Positions 7,934 through 14,579 of a stretch of 24,285 bases of DNA are shown piece after piece. Source of the DNA: TWA4 sp045121095 (lineage in GTDB: Bacteria > Bacillota > Clostridia > Lachnospirales > Lachnospiraceae); NCBI GenBank assembly GCA_045121095.1, contig JBGVFN010000108.1, positions 1 to 24,285 of the forward strand, read 5' to 3'. Below the pieces are notes generated by a model. That model did not search any database, had not been told where the DNA came from, and worked only from the letters and a program-made list of their open reading frames with translations. The position numbers were made by a program, and so were the translations under genes. Position 1 is the stretch's first letter. Each line of letters begins with the position of its first letter.

Positions 7934-8572
7934 TTATTCTCCCAGCTGTCTGGGGCTCATAAGGAAGAAAATCGTATTTCCCACCGGTTCTGCGATTAGT
8001 TCTTCTGCCGCCGTGCAAATATTCCAGCGAAGATTGGCATTGTCTTTCAGCGTCTGGACAAATGCATCGGTATCGGCATTTTCATCCAGTACAAAGATAT
8101 ATCCCACGAAAGGAATGGTGCCGATGGACGGTGCAAACATGGCACCCTCTTTAAAACCGGTAATCTCTGCATTGTCAAAACCGGTAAGAAGCCCTTCTTC
8201 CACAGGCATAACCGCTCCCTGAAAAGCAATGACAGGATTGGAAATCATGGACTGTGCCAGTTCCTCAGCAGTAAGAGCCGTATCGGCATTATTCACTTTA
8301 TCCTGAAAATCTTTTAAAAGAATCTGTCCCACTGTTTCAGAATCTACTTCATTGAATTCATCTGTCTGAGAATCTAAAATGTTTTCTGTCTGAGAATCTG
8401 AGGACGATTCCTGCTGGGAAGGTGAAGACGTTTCTTCCTGTGTATCTGTTGAATTTTCAATTGCAGAATCTGTTACGGCAGGGTTTGATACAGCAGATTC
8501 TTTACTGCGGCCGCAGGATGTAAGAGATAGAAGCATCAAAGTTATCAGAAGCATTGTGAATGTTTTTTTCAT
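7934..8572 (-). CDS. Small lipoprotein of unknown function (possibly DUF4358-like)
   Basis: I chose the ATG at 8570-8572 because a full lipoprotein signal peptide follows (MKKTFTMLLITLMLLSLTSC, Cys20) and AGAAAGGA lies 8 bases before it. The frame is open to 8788, but the added N-terminus is only the product of a tandem repeat. The 212-residue protein has a Ser/Glu/Gln-rich spacer (about 22-75), then a compact domain of about 130 residues with GAVMPVEEGLLTGFD, GFKEGAMFAPSIGTIPFVGY and LRWNICTAAEE. It resembles small lipoproteins (DUF4358-like) that accompany MBOAT/DHHW genes in Lachnospiraceae; this is recalled by pattern, not verified. The position between YdcF-like and MBOAT genes suggests a role in the same surface process. 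Confidence 0.65.
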   Translation of the reverse strand: MKKTFTMLLITLMLLSLTSCGRSKESAVSNPAVTDSAIENSTDTQEETSSPSQQESSSDSQTENILDSQTDEFNEVDSETVGQILLKDFQDKVNNADTALTAEELAQSMISNPVIAFQGAVMPVEEGLLTGFDNAEITGFKEGAMFAPSIGTIPFVGYIFVLDENADTDAFVQTLKDNANLRWNICTAAEELIAEPVGNTIFFLMSPRQLGE

Positions 8573-8594
8573 AGAGGAAATCCTTTCTGCTAAA

Positions 8595-8678
8595 ATAAAT
8601 AGTTTGTTGAATAGTTCAATAAATAGTTTGATAAATAGTTTGTTAAATAATTCGATAAATAATTCGATAAATAGTTTG
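8595..8678. repeat. Seven perfect-period 12 bp tandem units
   Basis: Seven 12-mers follow without gaps (84 bp). Four are exactly ATAAATAGTTTG (8595, 8619, 8631, 8667); the others (TTGAATAGTTCA, TTAAATAATTCG, ATAAATAATTCG) differ by a few bases. They lie in the 200 bp between the YdcF-like gene and the lipoprotein start, ending 22 bp before that start, so they should be in its mRNA leader. Because 12 is a multiple of three, the minus strand stays open and would read as LFIELFNK-like repeats. Confidence 0.9.
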
Positions 8679-8772
8679 CTGTCCGGGATTTTTGCAGTAA
8701 ACGGGAATATGTTCCATCCAGGACCATCTGGTATTTCCATATTTTCATAGTAAGTTCCAATATTTATCACAT

Positions 8773-9681
8773 CTATCGGAGTATCCACTCATATAGAATA
8801 CCATAAAGTTCCCTCACATAATAGGTGGGAAATAAATAAAGCGGTGTTTTGCCGCATACTGCACCGTATTCCAGTCCCAGTGTATCTGCAATTTTCCCGG
8901 CCCGGTACTGGTGAAATTCATTGGTAGCAATGGCAATCTGCGGATTCAGATTATTTTGCTGGATGATTTTGCTGGAAAATTCCAGATTCTCCCGGGTAGA
9001 GGTGGAAGCTTCTTCTTTATAAAGGCGAGTAGGGTCGATTCCTTTCTTCACAAGATAACGATACATGCATTCTGCTTCAGTAATATTCTCATCGGTTCCC
9101 TGTCCGCCTGACAAAATACATGCCGAATCGGGATTTTCCGTGAGATAAGTATAAGCCCCTTCCAGGCGGCGGACCAGCATAAGACTGGGAGAACTTCCAT
9201 TTACCTTGCATCCCAGAACAATTAATGTGGCGTTGGAACCAGAAGTATTTAATGCCGCCTTTGTCATAAAGCCTGTTTCCACAGCAGTCAGAACCAGAAT
9301 AAGAGCAATTCCAGCAGCAGCCAGACTTAGAAAGACCTTTCCAATAGCTTTACGCCAGATTCGCCCGATTTTTTTATGGATCCCGCTGTGAAAAACAGCA
9401 TAGAGCACAAGAATAGAACAAACTGCAATCCCTGTCAGATTTCCAATATTAATAATTCCATGCAGAACAACCGGCAGCAGAAACCATACAAACCCTGTCA
9501 GTCCCAGAAGAAAAAGAAAGCAGGGAAGAAAAGGATTGTGCTTTTTATGTCTTCTGTATGTACTGGGTATCTGAAAAGGCTTGTAGGGATTATAAGATTT
9601 GCGATGGCGATTATGGTTACGATTATGGCTGTGATTGTGGCTGTAACTGTGGCTGCGGCTGCGATGATTATGTCTTCCCAT
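8773..9681 (-). CDS. YdcF/SanA/ElyC-like DUF218 membrane protein with histidine-rich N-terminus
   Basis: The ATG at 9679-9681 has AAGGAG 10 bases before it. The 302-residue protein begins with a His/Arg/Ser/Asn-rich stretch of about 28 residues containing eight histidines. Then come about three hydrophobic segments (near 50-70, 78-96 and 113-133) and a DUF218 domain with LIVLGCKVNG, LSGGQGTDENITEAECMYRYLVKKGI, STSTRENLEFS and TNEFHQYRA. DUF218 proteins (YdcF, SanA, ElyC) are linked to envelope integrity and undecaprenyl-phosphate-dependent polymer synthesis, but the chemistry is not settled. It is the first gene of the minus-strand cluster. Its stop overlaps the start of a possible 5'-extended frame of the lipoprotein gene. 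Confidence 0.85.
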   Translation of the reverse strand: MGRHNHRSRSHSYSHNHSHNRNHNRHRKSYNPYKPFQIPSTYRRHKKHNPFLPCFLFLLGLTGFVWFLLPVVLHGIINIGNLTGIAVCSILVLYAVFHSGIHKKIGRIWRKAIGKVFLSLAAAGIALILVLTAVETGFMTKAALNTSGSNATLIVLGCKVNGSSPSLMLVRRLEGAYTYLTENPDSACILSGGQGTDENITEAECMYRYLVKKGIDPTRLYKEEASTSTRENLEFSSKIIQQNNLNPQIAIATNEFHQYRAGKIADTLGLEYGAVCGKTPLYLFPTYYVRELYGILYEWILR

Positions 9682-9787
9682 GGCTTGAATTCTCCTTATT
9701 TTTTATTTTGAATCTTAGTTAATATCTTTTATTCAGAATCTTATTCATATTGACTTTTCAATTATTGAATACAAGTTTATGTATAAA

Positions 9788-9816
9788 ATGATAATGTAAA
9801 AGCGTAGGGGATACAA
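9788..9816 (-). promoter_or_regulatory. Possible promoter of the YdcF-MBOAT-DHHW cluster
   Basis: On the minus strand TTGTAT (9811-9816) and TATCAT (9788-9793) are 17 bp apart, about 107 bp upstream of the YdcF-like start. It is a moderate match in an AT-rich region, so the call is tentative. Confidence 0.35.
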
Positions 9817-10049
9817 TGCAGGATTTCTCAAGTTTTTTTAACAGTTTTCTCACGATGGAAATATTTGAAAATAAGGTTGTTTAAGGGATTGTATTGACCG
9901 TTTTTCAGGCGATTTCTAGAGGGGAGTGTTATTGACATGCTGGATTTCTTGCAAAGCAGTTGATAAAATAGCATCAGTTGTTCGAAATAAAATATTGAAA
10001 ATTTAAAAAGAACCGAAAAGCATTTATAGCACATCCAGAAAAATAGTCT

Positions 10050-10378
10050 TGGGGTGGAGTGAGTAAAAAGCATCAGAAATACCTCGGAGTGGGGGTGCAG
10101 AAGCAGAAAACGGTCAATTATACCCTGCAAAAAGAAAAATTGGGGTTGTAGGAAGTAAAAAGTATCAAAAATACCCCGGAGTGGGGGTATAAGAAGTGGA
10201 AAATGCCTAGTTATACCCCGTAAAAAGAAGTTCTGGGGTATAGTGAGTAAAAAAGCATCAGAAATACCCCGGAGCGGGGGTGTACGAATCAGAAAACGGT
10301 CAGTTATACCCTGGAAAAAAATATAAGATATGAGAAGTAGGAAAGTTCTTAAAATACTCGAAGTAGAGGTACAAGACT
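10050..10378. repeat. About 3.5 tandem copies of a ~92 bp structured repeat
   Basis: Copies begin at 10050 (91 bp), 10141 (93 bp), 10234 (about 95 bp) and near 10330 (a diverged, partial copy). Each has the order TGGGGT...AGTAAAAAG.ATCA, then AAATACCCCGGAGTGGGGGT, then TTATACCC(C/T)G with an A-rich end. Within a copy ATACCCC pairs with GGGGTAT around a few bases. Across the second/third junction TATACCCC (10212-10219) pairs with GGGGTATA (10235-10242), so alternative hairpins are possible. No copy-specific variable spacer exists, so it is not a CRISPR. No gene is supported in 9682-10544, and open frames across the array are repeat by-products. Confidence 0.85.
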
Positions 10379-10426
10379 GGCAGGAGTCTTGATAGAGACA
10401 AAAAATAAAGTTGAGAACGAACCCAC

Positions 10427-10528
10427 AAAATTGTCTGTATAACCCAGAAAAGTCCGAGGGACTGGGCCACAGGGGGAAAAATTGTCTGTGTGGCCCAGAA
10501 GAGTCCGAGAAACTGGGCCACAGGGACC
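10427..10528 (+). repeat. Two 51 bp tandem hairpin repeats next to a ribosome binding site
   Basis: The two copies (about 10427-10477 and 10478-10528) share AATTGTCTGT, CCCAGAA.AGTCCGAG and ACTGGGCCACAGGG. The second forms a perfect 10 bp stem, TGTGGCCCAG with CTGGGCCACA, around a 14-base loop. The first has only the CCCAG/CTGGG core. The second hairpin ends only a few bases before the Shine-Dalgarno AAGGAGGG (10531-10538) of the small gene at 10545. Confidence 0.85.
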
Positions 10529-10544
10529 AAAAGGAGGGAAAGAA

Positions 10545-10823
10545 ATGGATAATCGTAATATCACAGAGTTATATCAGGAGATAGGTAATGTATTCCGCTC
10601 CATGGGAGCTGATCAGGTTATATTGCTCAGTTCCAGAGTACTGCATGAATCGGAATATGAATTGCAGATGGAACTTGCAGTGGACGGAAATGTGGACCAG
10701 AGAGAATTGCAGAAGCAGAGCAGGATATACTGGCCTTATATTGATATGGAAATTTTAATAAAAACGGAGGAACTGGACGGGGAGATTCTGGATGAAATCA
10801 GGGAATATGGAATTTTGCTGTAA
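10545..10823 (+). CDS. Small protein resembling a catalytically dead minimal nucleotidyltransferase
   Basis: The ATG at 10545 has AAGGAGGG six bases before it; the longer open frame from 10482 only reads through the hairpin repeat. The product has 92 residues and no signal peptide. VILLSSRVLHESEYELQMEL aligns without gaps to the minimal nucleotidyltransferase pattern (GSR, nine residues, then D-x-D), with the second G/S kept, and Gln and Glu in place of the two metal-binding Asp. A later IDMEILIKTEELDGEILDEI helix and YGILL end also resemble that fold. I see the alignment by eye only; the family call is inference. A start right after structured repeats suggests post-transcriptional control. 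The 376 bp to the next gene hold a promoter and an 8 bp repeat array. Confidence 0.55.
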   Translation: MDNRNITELYQEIGNVFRSMGADQVILLSSRVLHESEYELQMELAVDGNVDQRELQKQSRIYWPYIDMEILIKTEELDGEILDEIREYGILL

Positions 10824-10923
10824 CGTTGTTCTGAACTATGAAAAAGAATGCAAAAGAACCGGAAAATCTCAGATTTCCAATCCATGTTAACATCTTGTCC
10901 ACAAAAAATTTACATAAAAACGG

Positions 10924-10953
10924 TTGTTTCTCTAACGGCGTCAATGTTATACT
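10924..10953 (+). promoter_or_regulatory. Promoter for the TPR gene
   Basis: TTGTTT (10924-10929) and TATACT (10948-10953) are 18 bp apart. Transcription from near 10960 would give a leader of about 240 bases that contains the inverted repeat at 10996 and the 8 bp array. Confidence 0.6.
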
Positions 10954-10995
10954 GGGCCTGTTATGATTTTTTAATAATTTCTAAGAGAAATGCAG

Positions 10996-11017
10996 CAGTT
11001 CAGCAGGAACTGAACTG
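10996..11017. repeat. Inverted repeat of the GTAACAGTTCAGC family
   Basis: CAGTTCAG (10996-11003) and CTGAACTG (11010-11017) form a perfect 8 bp stem around CAGGAA. The left arm matches the core of the 13-mer found at 2372, 17220 and 18773. It sits directly before the 8 bp array. Confidence 0.7.
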
Positions 11018-11021
11018 TTTT

Positions 11022-11141
11022 GAATTTATAAATTTGTGAATTTCTGGATTTGTGAATTTGTGAGTTTCTGAATTTGTGAATTTCTGGATTTGTGAATCTG
11101 TGGATTCCTGGATTTGTGAGTTTATAAGTTTATAAGTTTAT
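11022..11141. repeat. Fifteen gapless 8 bp tandem units
   Basis: The 120 bp divide into exactly fifteen 8-mers with consensus GAATTTGT and variants such as GAATTTCT, GGATTTGT, GAGTTTAT and AAGTTTAT. The pair GAATTTCT GGATTTGT recurs 40 bp apart (11038 and 11078), suggesting that blocks of five units were duplicated. The array lies in the presumed mRNA leader of the TPR gene, ending 58 bp before its start. Confidence 0.9.
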
Positions 11142-11199
11142 AAATCTTCTCTGCATATGAAGATTGTTGTGACAGCAAAAAACAGGAGGCTTTTGCTTT

Positions 11200-13347
11200 A
11201 TGAATACCGTTACTTTATACACTGTAGCACCTGCAGGAAATGCAGAGAATGACTACAATCAGATGGAACAGTTTGTTGCGGAATTAAATCGTTTTTATGA
11301 GAAGTTCAGATTAAAAGTAGAGCTCAATGCATATGGCATGACGCTGCCAGTGAGAAAAGGAGGCCACTACTCTGTCAAAATGCTTCAGAATCCACTGATT
11401 GGTCAGGTGAAAAAATCTGTGCTGTGCTGTGTTATTTTCTTTTGTAAGAAAGAAGAACTGGCGCCGGATGAGATGAATAACCTGATGCGGAATCTGATTC
11501 AGCAGAAGAAAGCAGAGGTAGTGGTTTATTTTAAGCCTAATGAGGATATGCAGCCGGTTCGAAATGATATTATGAAAAGAATTATTCAGATTGATGAGAA
11601 AACGGTGCTTGCCGAGGAGGATCAGAAGCGGCTGTCTGATATGGCGAAGAACTACCTGAATTTTGGCTGTGTTCGCGACCGGGAGAATAAAATAAAAGAA
11701 GCAGAGGCTGCCTACAGGGAGTCGCTGGTGATTCAGAGAAAGCTGAGCCGTATGAACGAAGAAGCCTGGTTACAGGATCTGTCACTGCCCTATCATAATC
11801 TGGGTGCATTATATTATCGTACCAATCGGTTAAAAGAAGCAGAGCCCATGTATCTGGAGGCAATTCGTACCCGTAAAAAGCTGATAGAGAAAAAGGGTGA
11901 AAGTTATTTATCACTTCTGGCTATGAGTCAGATGAATCTGGGGGCATTGTATGTACGCACGGAACGTCTGGAAGAGGCCGAGAAGATTTATAGAGAAGCT
12001 CTGGAAATCCGGGAAAAAATCACCGTACAGAGTGATGACCGGTCTATGCTCCAGCTGGCAGATGTTTATGGAAATCTGGGTAATGTCTGCAGCCGCCAGA
12101 ACCGTCTGGAAGAAGCTGAGGAGATGTTTGTAAAAGCACTGGATATTCAGAAGAATATGCTGAATAAAATTCAGGAAGCGGAATTTGCCGAAATGATGAA
12201 GGCGGAAGCTGAGAAAGCGGAACTTGAGAAAGCGGGAACTGAGAATACTGAAATTAAGGGAGCGGAAGCTGAGGAATCAGAAACTATGCAGTCAGAAACT
12301 GCTTCTCAGGAACTTTCCAAAGGGCAGCAGATTCGTGCTGAGATCAACGAGCAGCTTAGCAGGCAGAAGCAGGAACAGTATAAGGAACTGCAAAAGAAGA
12401 CTGCTATGAACAGCAATACTCTTGGTGTACTTTATTTGAAGAAGAAACGCCCCGAAGATGCAGAGGAACGGTATTTGACTGCCATGAAGCTTTATGAAGA
12501 GCTGGCAAAGGATAAGCCGGAGGAATTTGAGCCGCCGCTGTCTATGGTTTACTATAATCTGGGAAATATTTACCGCAGTTTAAAGCAGGTGGAAGATGCA
12601 GCGGAGTATCTGGATAAAGCGTATGAAATGTGTTCGTCTCACAAGGACACTGCACCCATGTGTAAGCAGCTTTATGATGCCATGAGCGAAGCCAGAAAAG
12701 CGGCTATGAAAAAACAGGCGGAGATTGTACAGCTTCTTGAGAAAAAGGGTAAAGAGGAACAGGATAAGGGACAGGCCGCAGAGGCTGTGAAGTATTATCA
12801 GCAGGCCGCAGCGCTGTACCGGGAGATGGAAGGCGTTGAATATCAGTCCAAAGCAGCACTTCTTTATACAGAACTGGGGCTTTTGCACTGGGATTTAGAG
12901 CAGCTGAAGGAAGCGGAGATGTGTTATCAGATGGCACTTCTGGTTTACCGTAAGCTGGCAGAAGCAGACGAATCTCATTTGCCTGATGTAGCAGTAGCCT
13001 GCTATAATCTGGGATTGTTTTATCAGGACACCAGAGATGAAGAAGTCAATGACCAGCTGAGAGAAGCATTTGAAACTGCTGGAAAATGTCTGGAAGTCAG
13101 TGAACAGTGCCGGGAAATCTATGAAAACCTGGAAAATGAGCCTTTGTATGAACAAGAGTCTGATGCGCCCGGTCATGGCAGCGCAGGAGATGATGTTGGC
13201 ACAGAAAACAGCGGCAGCACAGACGGCGGTGTTAACAAAGAAGACAGCGACAGCACAGACGGTGGTGTTAACAAAGAAAACAGCGGCAGCACAGGTAATC
13301 GTGTTGATAAAGAAAGCTGGCTGAAACGACTTTTCGGGAAGAAGTAG
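11200..13347 (+). CDS. TPR protein with TIR/DUF4062-like N-terminal domain
   Basis: The ATG at 11200 follows AGGAGG (11184-11189). The 715-residue protein has no signal peptide or membrane helix. Residues 1-130 (LYTVAPAGNAENDY, FVAELNRFYEKFRLKVEL, VLCCVIFFCKKEELAPDEMN, KKAEVVVYFKP) follow the layout of DUF4062/TIR-like domains, with alternating strands and helices ending in a VYFK strand; this is inference. Tetratricopeptide repeats of the kinesin-light-chain type begin near 153, 198, 243, 287, 405, 447, 520, 552 and 605. A charged coiled coil (about 325-400) divides them into two blocks. The tail has three 12-residue repeats (STDGGVNKE type) and ends in the basic, amphipathic WLKRLFGKK. TPR proteins are scaffolds; a signalling or defence role is possible but not shown. 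Confidence 0.8.
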   Translation: MNTVTLYTVAPAGNAENDYNQMEQFVAELNRFYEKFRLKVELNAYGMTLPVRKGGHYSVKMLQNPLIGQVKKSVLCCVIFFCKKEELAPDEMNNLMRNLIQQKKAEVVVYFKPNEDMQPVRNDIMKRIIQIDEKTVLAEEDQKRLSDMAKNYLNFGCVRDRENKIKEAEAAYRESLVIQRKLSRMNEEAWLQDLSLPYHNLGALYYRTNRLKEAEPMYLEAIRTRKKLIEKKGESYLSLLAMSQMNLGALYVRTERLEEAEKIYREALEIREKITVQSDDRSMLQLADVYGNLGNVCSRQNRLEEAEEMFVKALDIQKNMLNKIQEAEFAEMMKAEAEKAELEKAGTENTEIKGAEAEESETMQSETASQELSKGQQIRAEINEQLSRQKQEQYKELQKKTAMNSNTLGVLYLKKKRPEDAEERYLTAMKLYEELAKDKPEEFEPPLSMVYYNLGNIYRSLKQVEDAAEYLDKAYEMCSSHKDTAPMCKQLYDAMSEARKAAMKKQAEIVQLLEKKGKEEQDKGQAAEAVKYYQQAAALYREMEGVEYQSKAALLYTELGLLHWDLEQLKEAEMCYQMALLVYRKLAEADESHLPDVAVACYNLGLFYQDTRDEEVNDQLREAFETAGKCLEVSEQCREIYENLENEPLYEQESDAPGHGSAGDDVGTENSGSTDGGVNKEDSDSTDGGVNKENSGSTGNRVDKESWLKRLFGKK
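13216..13317 (+). repeat. 36 bp tandem repeats near the end of the TPR gene
   Basis: Units start at 13216, 13252 and 13288 (the last one shorter). They encode STDGGVNKEDSD, STDGGVNKENSG and STGNRVDKES. The first two are nearly identical in DNA, pointing to a recent duplication of a flexible, acidic linker. Confidence 0.85.
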
Positions 13348-13381
13348 TGGAGAAAATAAAGTAAATAAAGCAAATAAAGCG

Positions 13382-13436
13382 AATGGACCTTTCTATGGTA
13401 CACACAATTTTGTATATCACAGAAAGGTCCATTTTT
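13382..13436 (+). terminator. Strong terminator after the TPR gene
   Basis: AATGGACCTTTCT (13382-13394) pairs with AGAAAGGTCCATT (13421-13433), followed by TTT. Just before it are three 9 bp units of AAATAAAGC type (13354-13380), another small tandem array. The remaining bases to 13524 show nothing else. Confidence 0.85.
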
Positions 13437-13524
13437 GATGAAATTTATGTACTCTATCCGGTCAGAAATCAAAGTCTAGTATGGGCTATATGATTATTCA
13501 GTAGTACCGAATTGCCGTTACATG

Positions 13525-14394
13525 CTATTTTTTAAAGAATTTCTCCTTAATTGCGTCCACAGGCATTTTCTGGCCGGTCCACAGTTCAAAGGAGGCAGCG
13601 CCCTGATACAGCAGCATGTACATACCGTTGGAGGTGCGGCAGCCTGCTTCTCTGGCTTCCCGCAGAAGTCTGGTTTCCTGAGGATTGTAGATGACATCAA
13701 ATACAAACAGGTCTTTGTGGAACATGGTGGTGTCGGTGATGATGGTGCGGTCGGTGTTGGGCGCCATACCGACAGAGGTTCCATTTACCAGGACATCGCT
13801 GTTGGCGATGGTGGTTTTTAACAGTTCCGGGTCGGAAAAGTCGTGAAGAGTTACCTGGCAGGAAGTGCGTTCATTTAGCTGGGCAACGATGGATTCTGCC
13901 CGTTCGAAAAAGCTGTCACGTACATTGAAAACGTGAATTTTTTTCAGTCCGTCCAGTGCAGCCTGTACCAGAATCGCAGTGGCAGCACCGCCTGCGCCCA
14001 GAAGTGTCATTTTTTTGCCAATAATGTCTTCTCCGCAGTCTTTAACTGCGTTCATGAAGCCAATACCGTCAGTGGTGTAAGCGGTGAGGACGCCGTTATC
14101 GTTGACAATGGTGTTGCAGGCACCGGAAATCTCGGATGCGGGTGAGAGTTTGTCCGCCAGCTTACACATGATATTTTTGCCGGGCATGGTGATGTTCCAG
14201 CCGCGGCAGCCCATGGTGCGAAGACCTTCTACGGCTGCTGCCATATGCGCTTCGTCCACATCAAATGCCAGATAGGTGTAATCCAGGTCCAGCAGATTGC
14301 AGGCTTCGTTGTGCATAGCAGGGGAAATACTGTGTTCTACAGGACTTCCCAAAAGGCATAATAATCCGGTATGACCGGTAATATTGTTTGACAT
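13525..14394 (-). CDS. aroE: Shikimate dehydrogenase
   Basis: NADPH-dependent reduction of 3-dehydroshikimate to shikimate in the aromatic amino acid pathway. With the ATG at 14392-14394 (289 residues; GGAG six bases before) the landmarks are: shikimate-binding SIS (22-24), NITMPGK with catalytic K73, NTIVNDNG and TTDG with D109, the dinucleotide loop GAGGA (133-137), NGTSVGM and the closing YQGAASFELWTG. An upstream ATG at 14404-14406 is possible, but its Shine-Dalgarno falls inside a hairpin. No other aro gene is near. It is the last of three minus-strand genes, although a terminator lies between it and the metallophosphoesterase, so it probably also has its own promoter. A short upstream frame and hairpin may regulate it. 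Confidence 0.93.
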   Translation of the reverse strand: MSNNITGHTGLLCLLGSPVEHSISPAMHNEACNLLDLDYTYLAFDVDEAHMAAAVEGLRTMGCRGWNITMPGKNIMCKLADKLSPASEISGACNTIVNDNGVLTAYTTDGIGFMNAVKDCGEDIIGKKMTLLGAGGAATAILVQAALDGLKKIHVFNVRDSFFERAESIVAQLNERTSCQVTLHDFSDPELLKTTIANSDVLVNGTSVGMAPNTDRTIITDTTMFHKDLFVFDVIYNPQETRLLREAREAGCRTSNGMYMLLYQGAASFELWTGQKMPVDAIKEKFFKK

Positions 14395-14409
14395 AGAATT
14401 CTCCATTCC

Positions 14410-14429
14410 GCCGCCTTTTAGTTGGCGGC
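14410..14429 (-). promoter_or_regulatory. GC hairpin over the upstream aroE ribosome binding site
   Basis: On the minus strand GCCGCC (14424-14429) pairs with GGCGGC (14410-14415) around AACTAAAA. The loop holds the TAA stop of the short leader frame, and the 3' arm includes the AAGG that would serve the aroE ATG at 14406. Ribosomes reaching the stop would open the stem. Confidence 0.6.
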
Positions 14430-14462
14430 ACAAATAGTAATGAAAGATCTACTTTCTTTCAC
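14418..14462 (-). CDS. Possible 14-residue leader peptide upstream of aroE
   Basis: The GTG at 14460-14462 lies six bases after a perfect AAGGAG (14469-14474) and reads MKESRSFITICAAN before TAA at 14418-14420. The stop lies in the loop of the hairpin at 14410-14429, 23 bases before the preferred aroE start. The placement suggests translational coupling or attenuation. The peptide has a single Phe and no run of aromatic codons, so classical amino-acid attenuation is not evident. It may also be chance. Confidence 0.4.
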   Translation of the reverse strand: MKESRSFITICAAN

Positions 14463-14524
14463 ACTATTCTCCTTCAAGATATTTATTTAATGAAACATCA
14501 AATATGATTTTCAGTATTAAAAAC

Positions 14525-14579
14525 GTTATAAAAAAGGCGTAGCAGTTCCGTCTTGCTGAATCGTTACAAAAAGGCTACG
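14525..14579 (-). terminator. Terminator after the metallophosphoesterase gene
   Basis: On the minus strand CGTAGC (14574-14579, overlapping the TAG stop) pairs with GCTACG (14538-14543), followed by CCTTTTTT. The large loop contains GTAACGATTCAGC (14555-14567, minus strand), a variant of the dispersed 13-mer. Confidence 0.55.

Noticed and set aside
9932..9969. TTGACA with a downstream TAAAAT as a promoter reading into the repeat region
   Set aside because: The spacing is far beyond 16-18 bp, so the -35 match is probably chance.
10050..10378. CRISPR-like array
   Set aside because: Copies are similar along their whole length with no short constant repeat and unique spacers, and no cas gene is present.
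9828..10530. Open frames on the minus strand across the repeat region (for example 9828-10130 and 10300-10530)
   Set aside because: Their sequence is just the translation of the ~92 bp and 51 bp repeats, they lack ribosome binding sites and show no recognisable domain.
10848..11039. 63-codon frame MQKNRKISDF... between the small gene and the TPR gene
   Set aside because: No ribosome binding site, the frame runs over the promoter, inverted repeat and start of the 8 bp array, and there is no domain-like pattern.
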